Assembly (NCBI RefSeq): GCF_000208745.1
Contig: NC_030851.1
Coordinates: 21,904,635 to 21,968,634 of the forward strand
DNA from: Theobroma cacao
Taxonomy: Eukaryota; Streptophyta; Magnoliopsida; Malvales; Malvaceae
Direction of reading: 5' to 3'
DNA: 64,000 bases
Below are positions 33,476-44,021 of this stretch, piece by piece (position 1 is the first letter of the stretch; each line of letters opens with the position of its first letter). The translations under genes and the position numbers were made by a program. The notes under the pieces are model-generated. The model saw only the letters and a program-made list of their open reading frames with translations, ran no database searches and had not been told where the DNA came from.

Positions 33476-36400
33476 CACCCCAAAAGGCCCAAACATCCAA
33501 TGTAGTGGTCTCAAGTACTCTTTTCGTTTGTAATATGAATGCTAGAGTCTTATTTGATTCTGGTGCTACCGACTCTTTTATCTCTCCATGTTTTGCATCT
33601 CGTATGGATAAAGATCATGTTAGGAGAGAAGAACAATTAGTAGTGTTTACTCTTTTAAAGGAGGTATTTGTGGTTGAATGGGAATATGAGTCCTGTGTAG
33701 TTTGAGTCAAGGACAAAGACACTTTGGTGAATCTAGTGGTGTTAGACACCTTAGACTTTGACGTGATCTTGGGGATGGATTGGCTATCACCCTGCCATGC
33801 TAGTGTGGACTGCTATCATAAATTGGTTAGATTTGATTTTCCTTGTGAACCATCATTTAGTATTCAGGGGGATAGGAGTAATGCTCCAACCAACTTGATA
33901 TCTATCATGTCTACCAGAAAGTTATTGAGACAAGGTTGTTCAAGTTACTTGGCTATGGTCAGGGATACTCAAGAGAAGGTTGGAGATATAAGCCAAGTGT
34001 CGGTAGTGAATGAGTTCCAGGATGTATTTCCCGTATAACTACTAGGTTTGCCTTTCGAGCGGGAGATTGATTTTTACATAGATTTGATTCCTAATACTAG
34101 ACCTATATCCATACCCCCATATAGAATGGCACCTGAGGAGCTTAAGGACCTTAAGGATCAATTAGAAGATTTGTTGGATAAAGGCTTCATTCGTCCTAGC
34201 ATCTCACCATGAGGAGCACTAGTGTTATTTGTGAAGAAAAAAGATGGGTCACTTAGGCTATGCATTAACTATCGACAGCTTAATAAAGTGACGGTGAAGA
34301 ATAAGTATCCCTTTCCAAGAATAGATGATTTATTTGATCAACTACAAGGAGCACAATGTTTCTCTAAGACAGATTTACGATCTGGGTACCATTAGCTAAG
34401 GATCCAAAATAAAGATATACCAAAGACAGCATTTCGAACAAGATATGGGCATTATGAGTTCTTGGTGATGTCGTTTGGGCTTACGAATGCCCCTACGACC
34501 TTTATGGATTTGATGAACCGAGTGTTCAAGCCCTATTTGGACAACTTTGTGGTGGTGTTTATTGATGACATCTTGATCTACTCAAAGAGCCGAGAAGAGC
34601 ATGAGTAGCATCTTAAGATAGTGCTCCAAACTTTGAGAGAACATAGGTTGTATGCCAAGTTCTCCAAGTGTGAGTTCTGGCTTGGAAGCGTTGCATTTTT
34701 CGGGCATGTTGTATCCAAGGATGGGGTACAAGTTGATTCAAAGAAAGTTAAAGGAATGGAAAAATGGCCAAAGCCAACATCAGTTACGGAGATTATAAGC
34801 TTTTTGGGTTTGGCTAGCTATTATTGTCGTTTTGTGAAGGACTTCTCCAAAATAGTGGCCCCTCTGACTAAGCTAACACGTAAAGATACGAAATTTGAGT
34901 GGTCTGATGTGTGTGAGGATAACTTTAAGAAGCTTAAGGCATGTCTCACCACAGCTCCAGTATTAAGCCTACCACAAGGCACAGGGGGTTATAAGGTATT
35001 CTGTGATGCATCACGGGTTGGTTTAGGGTGTGTACTAATGTAGCATGGGAAGGTGATTGCGTATGCATCAAGGTAACTTAAAAGGCATGAGCAGAATTAC
35101 CCCACACATGATTTGGAAATGGCAGCAATCATGTTTGCCTTAAAGATTTGAAGGCATTACTTGTATGGTGAGACTTGCGAGATATATACGGACCACAAAA
35201 GCCTAAAGTATATATTTCAGCAGAGGGATCTTAACTTACGGCAATGTAGATGGATGAAGTTGCTAAAGGATTATGATTGTACTATTCTTTACCATCTCGG
35301 TAAGGCAAATGTGGTGGAGGATGCCTTGAGTCGAAAATCAATGGGAAGCTTGGCACATATCTCCACATATAGGAGATTCTTGATTAAAGAGATGCATAGC
35401 TTGGGAGATATGGGTGTGCACTTGGAAGTTTCGGAAGCAAATGCATTACTAGCATATTTTAGAATGAGGCCTAGCTTAATGGACCGAATCAAAGAAGCAC
35501 AAAGTGAATATGAGTTCATAGCTAAGGCCTTAGAGGATACTCAAGGAAGGAAAAGGAAAAATGTTTATTAAGGGCACAAATGGAGTGTTAAGGTTTGGAA
35601 CTACACTTTATGTGCCCGCTAGTTATGGATTGAGGAGAGAAATATTGAAGGAAGCGAACATGGCAACCTATGTGGTACATCTAGGGGCTAGAAAGATGTA
35701 TCAAAATTTGAAGGAGGTGTATTGGTGGGAAGGACTCAAGAAAGATGTAGCTGAGTTTATCTCCAAGTGCCTGGTTTGTCAACAAGTGAAGGCAGAACAT
35801 CAAAGGGCCGCGGGACTATTACAGCCGTTACCAGTGCCCGAGTGGAAGTGGGAGCATATTGCCATGGACTTTGTAACGGGTTTGCCTCGAACTAGTGGGG
35901 GCTACGACTCAATTTGGATAGTAGTAGACCAGTTAAGACTACGTATGGTGCCGCCCAGTACGCCCAGCTTTATGTAGACGAGATAATATGGCTGCATGGC
36001 ATTCTTGTTTCTATTGTATCTGACAAGGGGGCACAATTCACCAGTAGGTTCTAGGAAAAGCTATAGGAAGCATTGGGCACTAAGTTGGATTTTAGAACGG
36101 CTTTCCACCCTCAAACTGATCGGTAGTCTGAACTTATGATACAAATATTAGAAGATATGTTGAGGGCCTATGTAATAGACCTTGGGGTCAGGTGGAATCG
36201 ATATCTACCCTCAGTAGAGTTTGCCTACAACAACAGCTTCCAAGCTAGCATCCAGATGGCACCATTTGAGGCATTATATGGACGGAGGTGCAGATCACTT
36301 ATTGGATGGCTAGAGGTGGGAGAAAGGAAACTCTTGGGGCCTGAGTTGGTGCAGGACACCACTAAGAAGATACATATGATTCGATAGAGGATGTTGTCAG

Positions 36401-36863
36401 TACAAAGTAGGCAAAAGTCATATGCTGATAATAGATGGAGAGACTTAGAGTTTCAAGTGAGGGATCACGTGTTCTTGAAAGTCTCACCAACAAAAGGGGT
36501 AATGAGGTTTGGCAAGAAAGGAAAATTAAGTCCTTTGAGATCTTAGAAAGGGTTGGAGCAGTGGCTTATCGTTTGGCGCTACCACCAGACCTCTTCAACA
36601 TTCACCCCGTATTCCATGTATCAATGCTTAGGAAATATAATCCAGATCCATCTCATGTAATACCGTATGAAACCATTCAGTTGCAAGATTATTTAACATA
36701 TGAGAAGCAACTAGTGGCTATCCTAGATAAGCAAGTCAAAAAGCTCCGATCAAAGGAAGTAGCATCAGTGAAAGTGTTGTGGCGAAACCACACCAGTAAA
36801 GAGGTAACGTGGGAAGCCGAGAAGGAAATACGAGCAAAGTATCCCCACCTCTTTGATGCTTAG
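33472..36863 (+). pseudogene. pol: chromovirus pol: protease, RT, RNase H, integrase, chromodomain
   Basis: Domains in order are: protease with LFDSGATDSFIS (about 33550-33585); reverse transcriptase from about 34040, with [13 protein letters not shown] and the catalytic [11 protein letters not shown] at 34558-34590; RNase H with CDASRVGLG at about 35002-35028 and YTDHKSL near 35190; integrase zinc region ending KCLVCQQVK near 35767-35793, then the catalytic core (MDFVTGLPR, later IVSDKGAQFTS and AFHPQTD); and a chromodomain-like end (KVLWRN..SKEVTWEAE) at about 36770-36825. In one frame from 33472 to 35571 stops fall at 33703, 34036, 34210, 34393, 34606, 35041, 35074, 35149 and 35569. Frame changes occur near 35560, near 35937 (a small deletion in the integrase core) and near 36515. 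It is clearly dead. Confidence 0.92.
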
Positions 36864-36913
36864 AGGTACGCTACCTTATAGTTGAATTTAAATTTGGGGA
36901 TAGAATTTCTTTT

Positions 36914-36925
36914 AGTGGGGAAGAG
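36914..36925 (+). other. polypurine tract of the chromovirus
   Basis: AGTGGGGAAGAG abuts the TGTGAGACC start of the 3' LTR. Confidence 0.88.
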
Positions 36926-38113
36926 TGTGAGACCTCAACCTCTATAGGCTCATAACTAGGTATAGACGTAATAACACGGGCTAGGGGTAGTTTTGTCATT
37001 TTCTTAGTAAGCCCCTAAAAGTAAGTTTTAAACAATATTATGGCCTAAGTAGGCCTAAGGCATAAATGAATGATGAAAATATGGGTAAAATGACGAAGGA
37101 AATAAAAATGATGATGATTTCCATGATAGGGGTAAAATGGTCATTTTTAACCTCGAGTCAAAATTTTTAAGTTTTCGCCAACCCGAGCATTTCTAGACCA
37201 TTATGGACTTTGTTTCAGTATCAAAACAGTAAAAAGATTGCATAAAGGATTTGAGGAGAACAAGCTAACATATTTAGGGCATTTTTGTAATTTAAGTGGA
37301 GTGAATAAGTTTGAGCTATAAATATCTTTTTCTTCCAACAGCTTCTTCATTCTCCAGCAGCTTTTCTTCTTCTTCTTCCTCTTATCTCACGTTGCTTTCA
37401 TCCTCCATGAAAGCTTGACATGAAAGGTCTATAACCTTCCTCAAAATAGCTCCAATTTTCAAGCTTTTGTGCACTTTTGCATAGAACCCTTGTACTCTTT
37501 CACTCTCTTACTTTAAAACCCTTGAAAAATCTTATTTCCATACTTTCTCTCACTACCTATGTGTTTAGAGAGAGAAAGAGGGAGCTTCAATAATAGCTTG
37601 AAAGTTTTCAGAAACAATTTCAAATACAAAGCTACCAAAGTGAGTAGTGAATTAGAATTGATTTTTAGTGTTGAAAATTATTAATGTTTAGACTTGTGGG
37701 TGTTTTGGTAGTTGAGGTTGTTCATTCACTTTAGAGTGATTAGGATAGTGAACATAGATAGCCACTTAAATGGCAATTGGAAGCTAGCTAAGAGAAAGCT
37801 TTTAGAATTTATAAGTATGTGAATTGACTTAATNNNNNNNNNNNNNNNNNNNNNNNNNNNNNNNNNNNNNNNNNNNNNNNNNNNNNNNNNNNNNNNNNNN
37901 NNNNNNNNNNNNNNNNNNNNNNNNNNNNNNNNNNNNNNNNNNNNNNNNNNNNNNNNNNNNNNNNNNNNNNNNNNNNNNNNNNNNNNNNNNNNNNNNNNNN
38001 NNNNNNNNNNNNNNNNNNNNNNNNNNNNNNNNNNNNNNNNNNNNNNNNNNNNNNNNNNNNNNNNNNNNNNNNNNNNNNNNNNNNNNNNNNNNNNNNNNNN
38101 NNNNNNNNNNNNN

Positions 38114-38147
<34 letters not shown>

Positions 38148-39560
38148 GCATGGATGGTTGATATTGTGTGATAATGATAATTGTGCGTGTGCACGATGTG
38201 GGGGGATGTACATGTCGATGATGACGGTGGTGAGGGAGTTGGATGATGAAAGTGCCCGTGTGCACGATGTGGGGGGATGCACATGATGACTTTGGCTATG
38301 TGTACGATGTGGGGAGATGCACATGAGTTGGGTGAGATGATGGTGGTATTGGTGTTTATTTATGTAAATAAGTATATATATGCTTGTGAAATAAAAGTTC
38401 ATGAATATGGTATATGGTTGTAATGCATGTGAAAGTTGGCATGATGAATCTTGAGAATTTCCCATTTTCTTGCAAATTGATTTTTATTACAGCACTAAAT
38501 GGATTTTTAGTGCAAAGGAGGTCCTTTTTACACATAGGTGCCCTACTTCTTGCTGTAGTGAGAAACATTCTGTTTCTGCAGCCAACAACTCGCTGCAGCG
38601 ATAAGCTCTCGGGTTCTGATGCAGTACTTTAACTTCAATGAAGATTTTGACCACCTTCCCGTCTGAGCTGGGAAAAGTGGTAAACATCAAAATTCTACTC
38701 TGTCTTAACTTTCTAATGCTCCAAAACTCAGGTCAATTGGACTTCTGTTGTGGGAGATATGATAGAAAAACTAGAACACATGCAAACTGACACTATTTCT
38801 TGCTGCAGCGAGAAACTTTTTGTTTTGGCCGCCTGAATCTCGCTGCAACGAGAAACTTGTTGCCATGCTTGCTACCTTGCTTGATTTTGACATATTTTTC
38901 ACCCATTTAACTTCATGGATTGATCTTGGGTTTTTGCAACACTATGAGGTTATTAATCAAAGTTTGAAATGGGGGGCTTTTAGTAAGAAACTAAATCAAT
39001 TGCATTATTTTTGAAACAAGTGCATCATGATTTCCAAATTCTTCGTATTGATTGCTTGTTCCTTTCTTATGTTTAGTCATTGAGTTTATACTCACCGTTT
39101 TCAACTTCATGTTTTCAGATCAAGAAGTAGCCGATAACTAGGTCGAGGTGTCCTCATATACTTGTATCCATTTATTGGTAGGTATCGATGGCATTCGGTA
39201 GTTGCACCTTTGCTATGGTTGCTCAGCTGTAAGTCTAGAATCCTTTTTGTTGAACACACGTGCCCTGATGTAAATTGTTAAGACATGTATATATATATAT
39301 CTTAAGCGAATAGATGTTTATATTGATTAATGTTGCCACTATGTAATGGCACGGATGACATTATTTTTAATCATATAAATGTGAATATATGGTCAATAGG
39401 AAAGTATTGACATGCTCGTTCGTGAAAATTACGAAATACGATTGTAAGAACGAATAATGAAATCAATGAATGGAGTCATATAAATAGGCTTGCTTGGGTT
39501 TAGTGGGTTATGTCCATTGAGCCCATGAGCCGGTCATGGCCCGAAATTTGGGTCACGACA
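36926..39560 (+). repeat. 3' LTR of the chromovirus, with assembly gap
   Basis: It runs from TGTGAGACC to GTCACGACA and is collinear with the 5' LTR. The TATA box is at 37317-37324. Bases 37834-38113 are N, and the gap borders the (TA)n run, so the assembler probably failed at the microsatellite. Palindrome-type motifs lie at about 38550, 38590, 38798 and 38836. Only one copy of the 43-bp unit duplicated in the 5' LTR is present (about 38716-38758). Confidence 0.92.
37834..38113. other. assembly gap (280 N)
   Basis: A run of N in the 3' LTR. By comparison with the 5' LTR the missing sequence should correspond to about 30000-30272. Apparent ORFs spanning it are artefacts. Confidence 0.98.
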
Positions 39561-39565
39561 CAAAA

Positions 39566-40140
39566 ACTAGTGAATCACTAGATGATGGAATAGCCAAATG
39601 GAGAAATGAAAATAAAAGACTACAATGAGAAATAAAGGACTTGACCAAAGAAAGAGAACAAAAAATTAAAATCTTCGCAAGGAACGTGATGAATGGAAGA
39701 AATGTGAATGCTTAGATTATACACTCTCATCAGTGACTAGGGATCTTAGTGAACTACAGGAAGATTTGAGTGTGAAGGAAAAAGATTTGAGCAAGAAGTA
39801 GGACCAAATAGACATGCTCCAAGCATTTGCAGAAAATATGGGATAGAGAATGCGCTTTCAATGAGAAAAAATTCAAGCACTTAAAGGAGAATGTAAGTGA
39901 CATGCACACACCATTCTAGACCTTCAAATGAGTTATGATCAAGCCAAACAAGAATGCCTTTCGTGTCAAGTTTATGCAAGATTACGAAACATTAGGGAGA
40001 CAAGAAGGCATGAGCTTTTAGCCAAGCAAGCTCAAGTGGAACTCTTCGCAAGGTAAACTAATAAAGCGGTCCTTGTTAAAAATATCGAGTCACTCAAACT
40101 TGAAATCCATCCAAATGGAGTCTATGGACAATGATTCTTA
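39566..40140 (+). pseudogene. Ogre/Tat ORF1, coiled-coil part
   Basis: After the chromovirus TSD the translation is rich in Lys, Glu, Leu and Arg with heptad spacing, for example GIAKWRNENKRLQ, a stop, then EIKDLTKEREQKIK, then DLSELQEDLSVKEKDLS and LQMSYDQAKQECLS. This looks like a long coiled coil. In Ogre/Tat ORF1 proteins, as I recall, a globular N-terminal part is followed by such a coiled coil, which is why many are annotated as girdin-like. Stops and frame changes occur throughout. Gag of the same element begins 350 bp later. The role of ORF1 is unknown. Confidence 0.55.
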
Positions 40141-40486
40141 ATTTCATGGATGAAGTACACGATCACAACAAACAAGTTGGACGTTTCAAGTATTTTGAAT
40201 TAGATTTTTAAGTTAGATTTTTTCTTTTTTTCTAAGTTGGATGATTTAAGTATTGAATGTAAGCAGTTTTAGTTGTTTTATAATTTTTGTAAGTAAGAGA
40301 AATCTCCTTTCTTCATTTACCATGGCATGGCAAATATCTAGAACATATTTAGAACATGCATTTACATTTGAACATACAATTCAAAGCATCTAATTCATAC
40401 CTATGGTAAAAAAGGTCCTCCAGATAGCTTGACCTCTAAAACCACTTGCTTGTCACCCATATAATACTCTGCTATAAACCAAGAAT
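40141..40486 (+). mobile_element. spacer between ORF1 and gag of the Ogre/Tat-like element
   Basis: The spacer is AT-rich and contains a TTTTTTCTTTTTTTC run near 40217. I see no coding motif. Confidence 0.5.
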
Positions 40487-40540
40487 ATGGAAAACGAACA
40501 ATCTGTGTGAATAGATCAAATCAAGAAAGCTCAAGAAGAC

Positions 40541-43490
40541 TGTCACGATTCGGAACCTCCCTCGGGCCCATGACAACCGTCGTGACGTCCCGATTTACAC
40601 TCATTACCCAAAATGCCAATCGGAACCCCGCAAGGCTTACGTATTAGTTTCTTGCCTTTCCTGTGAGCAATCATTGTTAAACATTCTGTTTTAAACAATT
40701 ACCAGTCATTTTCGGCTCAAGTAAATCAAAAGACAAAATATATATTTTTTTAAAGCATTTATAGACAAAATATTACTATTCAAAATATTGATTAAAATAT
40801 AGCATTTTTATATAAAATAATATTTATAGAAACACGTGTAAGTAAAATAAATTCATACATACAATAATTTACAAAGTTATAATGTACAATAATAATTACA
40901 ATGACAAGTGACCCATAAATACATCAAGTGTTGGTGATAGTAACCTACTGTCTGTGAGATAGAGGGCTCAATTGGAATCCTCGACAAAATCAGATATTTA
41001 CAAGCTACCACAGGCCTGAAATATTTGGAAAGGAGGTGGGTGAGATTTTACAATCTCAATGAGTAAACAGACATTATTATAAATATCTAAAGGCGAGTAA
41101 AATAGAGGCAAGTTTAAACAACAAATCACAAACCATTTGATAAGGTTTTCAATTTATTTCTTAAACCATAAAATATTTGTAATTTACCAAAACAGTTGTT
41201 AAAGCTTATGATTTTTATTAAAAACAGAGCTCAAGCCAAAAACTAGTCCTCAGGGATACCTTGGCCGAGGCATCTAACCAAGTCTATCAAGGTTGTTAAG
41301 ATATTTACATGTTAAACACATGTTAGTTTTGAAAACAAGTCGTTCCTTGGCGTTGCCCGACTTACACATTCACGTGGGGGTTCGACGTGAAGTGAGCTCT
41401 AACACTACCTCGGGACTTACCCTCCTCGCCTCTACAACCGAAGTAACTATATAATCGGGTTTACCGTGCCCCTCTAATAGGCAATCCATGGAAACCCATC
41501 ACTGCAGTGACTAAACCCACCAACTTTAATAAAATTTTGACAGTATAACGTGGCTTTTATTTATTTACCCAGCCTGCATAGTAAAAGACAGCTTACATAA
41601 ATTCCCAATGCAATAATAAAATGTAGCCACATATACTCATATATCATAAGCCATTCATAGGAATACATATTTTTTCAAGACAATTGGCAGCGTCCCATTT
41701 ACTCAATTTCATAATTAAAAGTTTCTTATTTCAGATAATCAACACAATATATTTATTTGTCACATTTATTTCTAAAACATCAAAAGTCCCATTTTAATCT
41801 CATTTTAATTTCATAAAATACCTAAAAAAAACATTTAAAAATAAAATCTAGATAATTTACAATAATAGTAGGTTTACTCACAGTTTTTGAAAACTAAATT
41901 CGGGTACTCCAACTATTACTCCTCGGGTGCGATTTCTTTGCCCTTGCCAGAGGATTCGCCACCTTGACAAATTGCACAATTAAGAGGTTTACTACTTTGG
42001 TACTAAACCAAAATAAACTAATTTATACATCTAATGCATGATATGAAGCGCAAAACGTCTAAATTTTGCCTAAACGCGGTGTTAGCCTATTTCAGTCTTT
42101 TACCCGATAAATCGATATACGCATCCGTTTAACTCCAAATTAATTTTTTTCAGTTTCTATACCTCAATTGCACCAAAATTGACTTAATGTCCCTCAGTGT
42201 GGTGCAAATTATTAGTCCCGATAGCAAATTATGAAAATACCCCTAGTGGGTAAAAATTCATATTTTTACTCCGAAAATTTCCATTATTTTTCTAGGCTCA
42301 TAATTCATCATTATTCATCATAATTCCTCAAATAAACATCAAGATCAGCAACCAATATTCCCCTAGAAAATTTGGCATAATGGGTTTCAATGGGAGAAAA
42401 TTATTTCTCTAGCTTATTTTTGCTATATTACAATATAACCTAACTAAAATCACTTAATTCAATTAAAATCAACCAAAACTCAAGCTCAAAACTCATCCAT
42501 GGAGGTTTGGCCAGCATGGGTGTCCATACCCACTTTCTAATCTTGCATGGAAATGAGAAAAATGCATGGGTAGGTAAAATCACAAGGAAAATCAATGAAA
42601 TTTACCTTTTTAATGCTTGATTTCTTGATTTCTCTTGATTTTCTCCAAATTTTTCAGCTAGAGTTCTTATTTCTTTTCCCCTTTTCTCTCCTGGTTTGGA
42701 CGGCTTGAGGAAGATGAGAATTCTGGAAATTTTGACCTTTTTAAAGGCTAAAATAATATAATATTATTTTTTTCATTTTTTTAAATATTTTATTAATTCC
42801 TTAAATTCTAGCCATCCATTTGTTTCCAAATTTTCACCATACACTTGTCCCACATATCCATAGCTTAGATAAAATTCTCAGACTTATCCAAAGTCTTGGT
42901 GGAGTAATTTTTTTGAAATTTACACTTTTGCCCCAATAAAAGTCAAAAATTACATTTTTGCCCCAAAAACTTAAAAAATGCCCATAGACATATTTTTCAT
43001 CCCTTATACTCATACCATTCTCCAATTTGTCAAATTTGATCTAAATTCTCTCAAAATCTCAAATTTTGTCCGCGAGTGGCAAAATTACGATTTTGCCCCT
43101 ACACTCTAAAAATCACCAGAATTAAACTTTTTCACTTTCTATCATTAAATTATATTCCAAATAGTTAATCTTGGTCAAAATTTTCACTCCATGATCAAAT
43201 TATTATCTTAGGTTGCAAAATAACGATTTTGCCCCTAAACATCAAAATTTTTAATTTTTCCCTAAATGAACCCTCAAACTCCGAACAATCATTTTTAGTC
43301 ATTCCTGGACTGTAAAATATTAAATTTCATCCTACGATTCCTATTTGAACTAGTTCGAGGTTAAATCAACTCAAGTGTACCGTTAGGTACAATACCAGTT
43401 TTCGTCTATTCTTAGGGACTTTCCTAGCGTAATAACATGCTACTCAGTGCATGTATGTCATGACATGTGTTTATAAGGTCGGGTTTTACA
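40541..43490 (-). mobile_element. solo LTR, long gypsy-type, with 5-bp TSD
   Basis: The plus strand runs TGTCACGATT to GGGTTTTACA, with duplication AAGAC at 40536-40540 and 43491-43495. Length is 2950 bp. It is the same family as 8127-11104 and 1-426, in minus orientation like the first. It is inserted about 18 codons after the gag start of the Ogre/Tat-like element. A TTTTGCCCC motif recurs near 42927, 42955, 43091 and 43228. It contains no gene. Confidence 0.93.
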
Positions 43491-44021
43491 AAGACATAAA
43501 AGAGTAGTTGGCTAAGATGATAGAGCTAATTATGAATATCAACAAGGGGAAAACAGTGATTGAAGAATCTACCAACCAAATGAGTCAATAGATTTTAAGC
43601 AACAATGACTCCATGTACTACCCCCCAGCATTTTAAAAGCAACACCAGTACTCCATAACATTTATGGGAAGACATCTTTATGGGGAATAGTTATTGATGT
43701 AGGGAACCATAAATGGAGTGCACCTCGCTAACTTATAACAATTCTCGATCTGGATGATCCAAAAGAATAAGAAAAATTGAATAGAGGTGCGTTCGAGGCT
43801 ATGGATAATCTGAGAGCATAGAAAAAGTTTGACATTTTAGAGGAACGATTATGTGCTGTGGAAAGGACAGATGCTTTGGGTAATATTGATGTATTAGAAT
43901 TGAGTCGTGTACCAGGATTAATGATTCCCCCCAAATTTAAGGTTCTTAATTTCAGGAAGTATGATGGGACTAAGTGCCAATGGCACATGTAACCATGTAT
44001 TGTCATAAGATGGTTGCTTAT

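Larger units (their letters stand above)
29127..39560 (+). mobile_element. complete, inactive Tekay-like chromovirus (Ty3/gypsy) with TSD
   Basis: It has two LTRs of about 2.7 kb (29127-31819 and 36926-39560, the latter containing an assembly gap), a tRNA-Met primer site, gag, pol ending in a chromodomain-like segment, and a polypurine tract. It is flanked by CAAAA at 29122-29126 and 39561-39565. The order protease, reverse transcriptase, RNase H, integrase, chromodomain marks a gypsy chromovirus, and the C-terminal wording is that of the Tekay/Del clade. Many stops and several frameshifts make it inactive. Confidence 0.93.

Noticed and set aside
33472..36863. Integrated plant pararetrovirus
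   Set aside because: Integrase and a chromodomain-like end, LTRs, primer site, polypurine tract and TSD show a Ty3/gypsy chromovirus. No movement or coat protein is seen.
37726..38465. Long minus-strand ORFs of 151-218 codons
   Set aside because: They run through the N gap and the (TA)n run; most residues are undefined, so they are artefacts.
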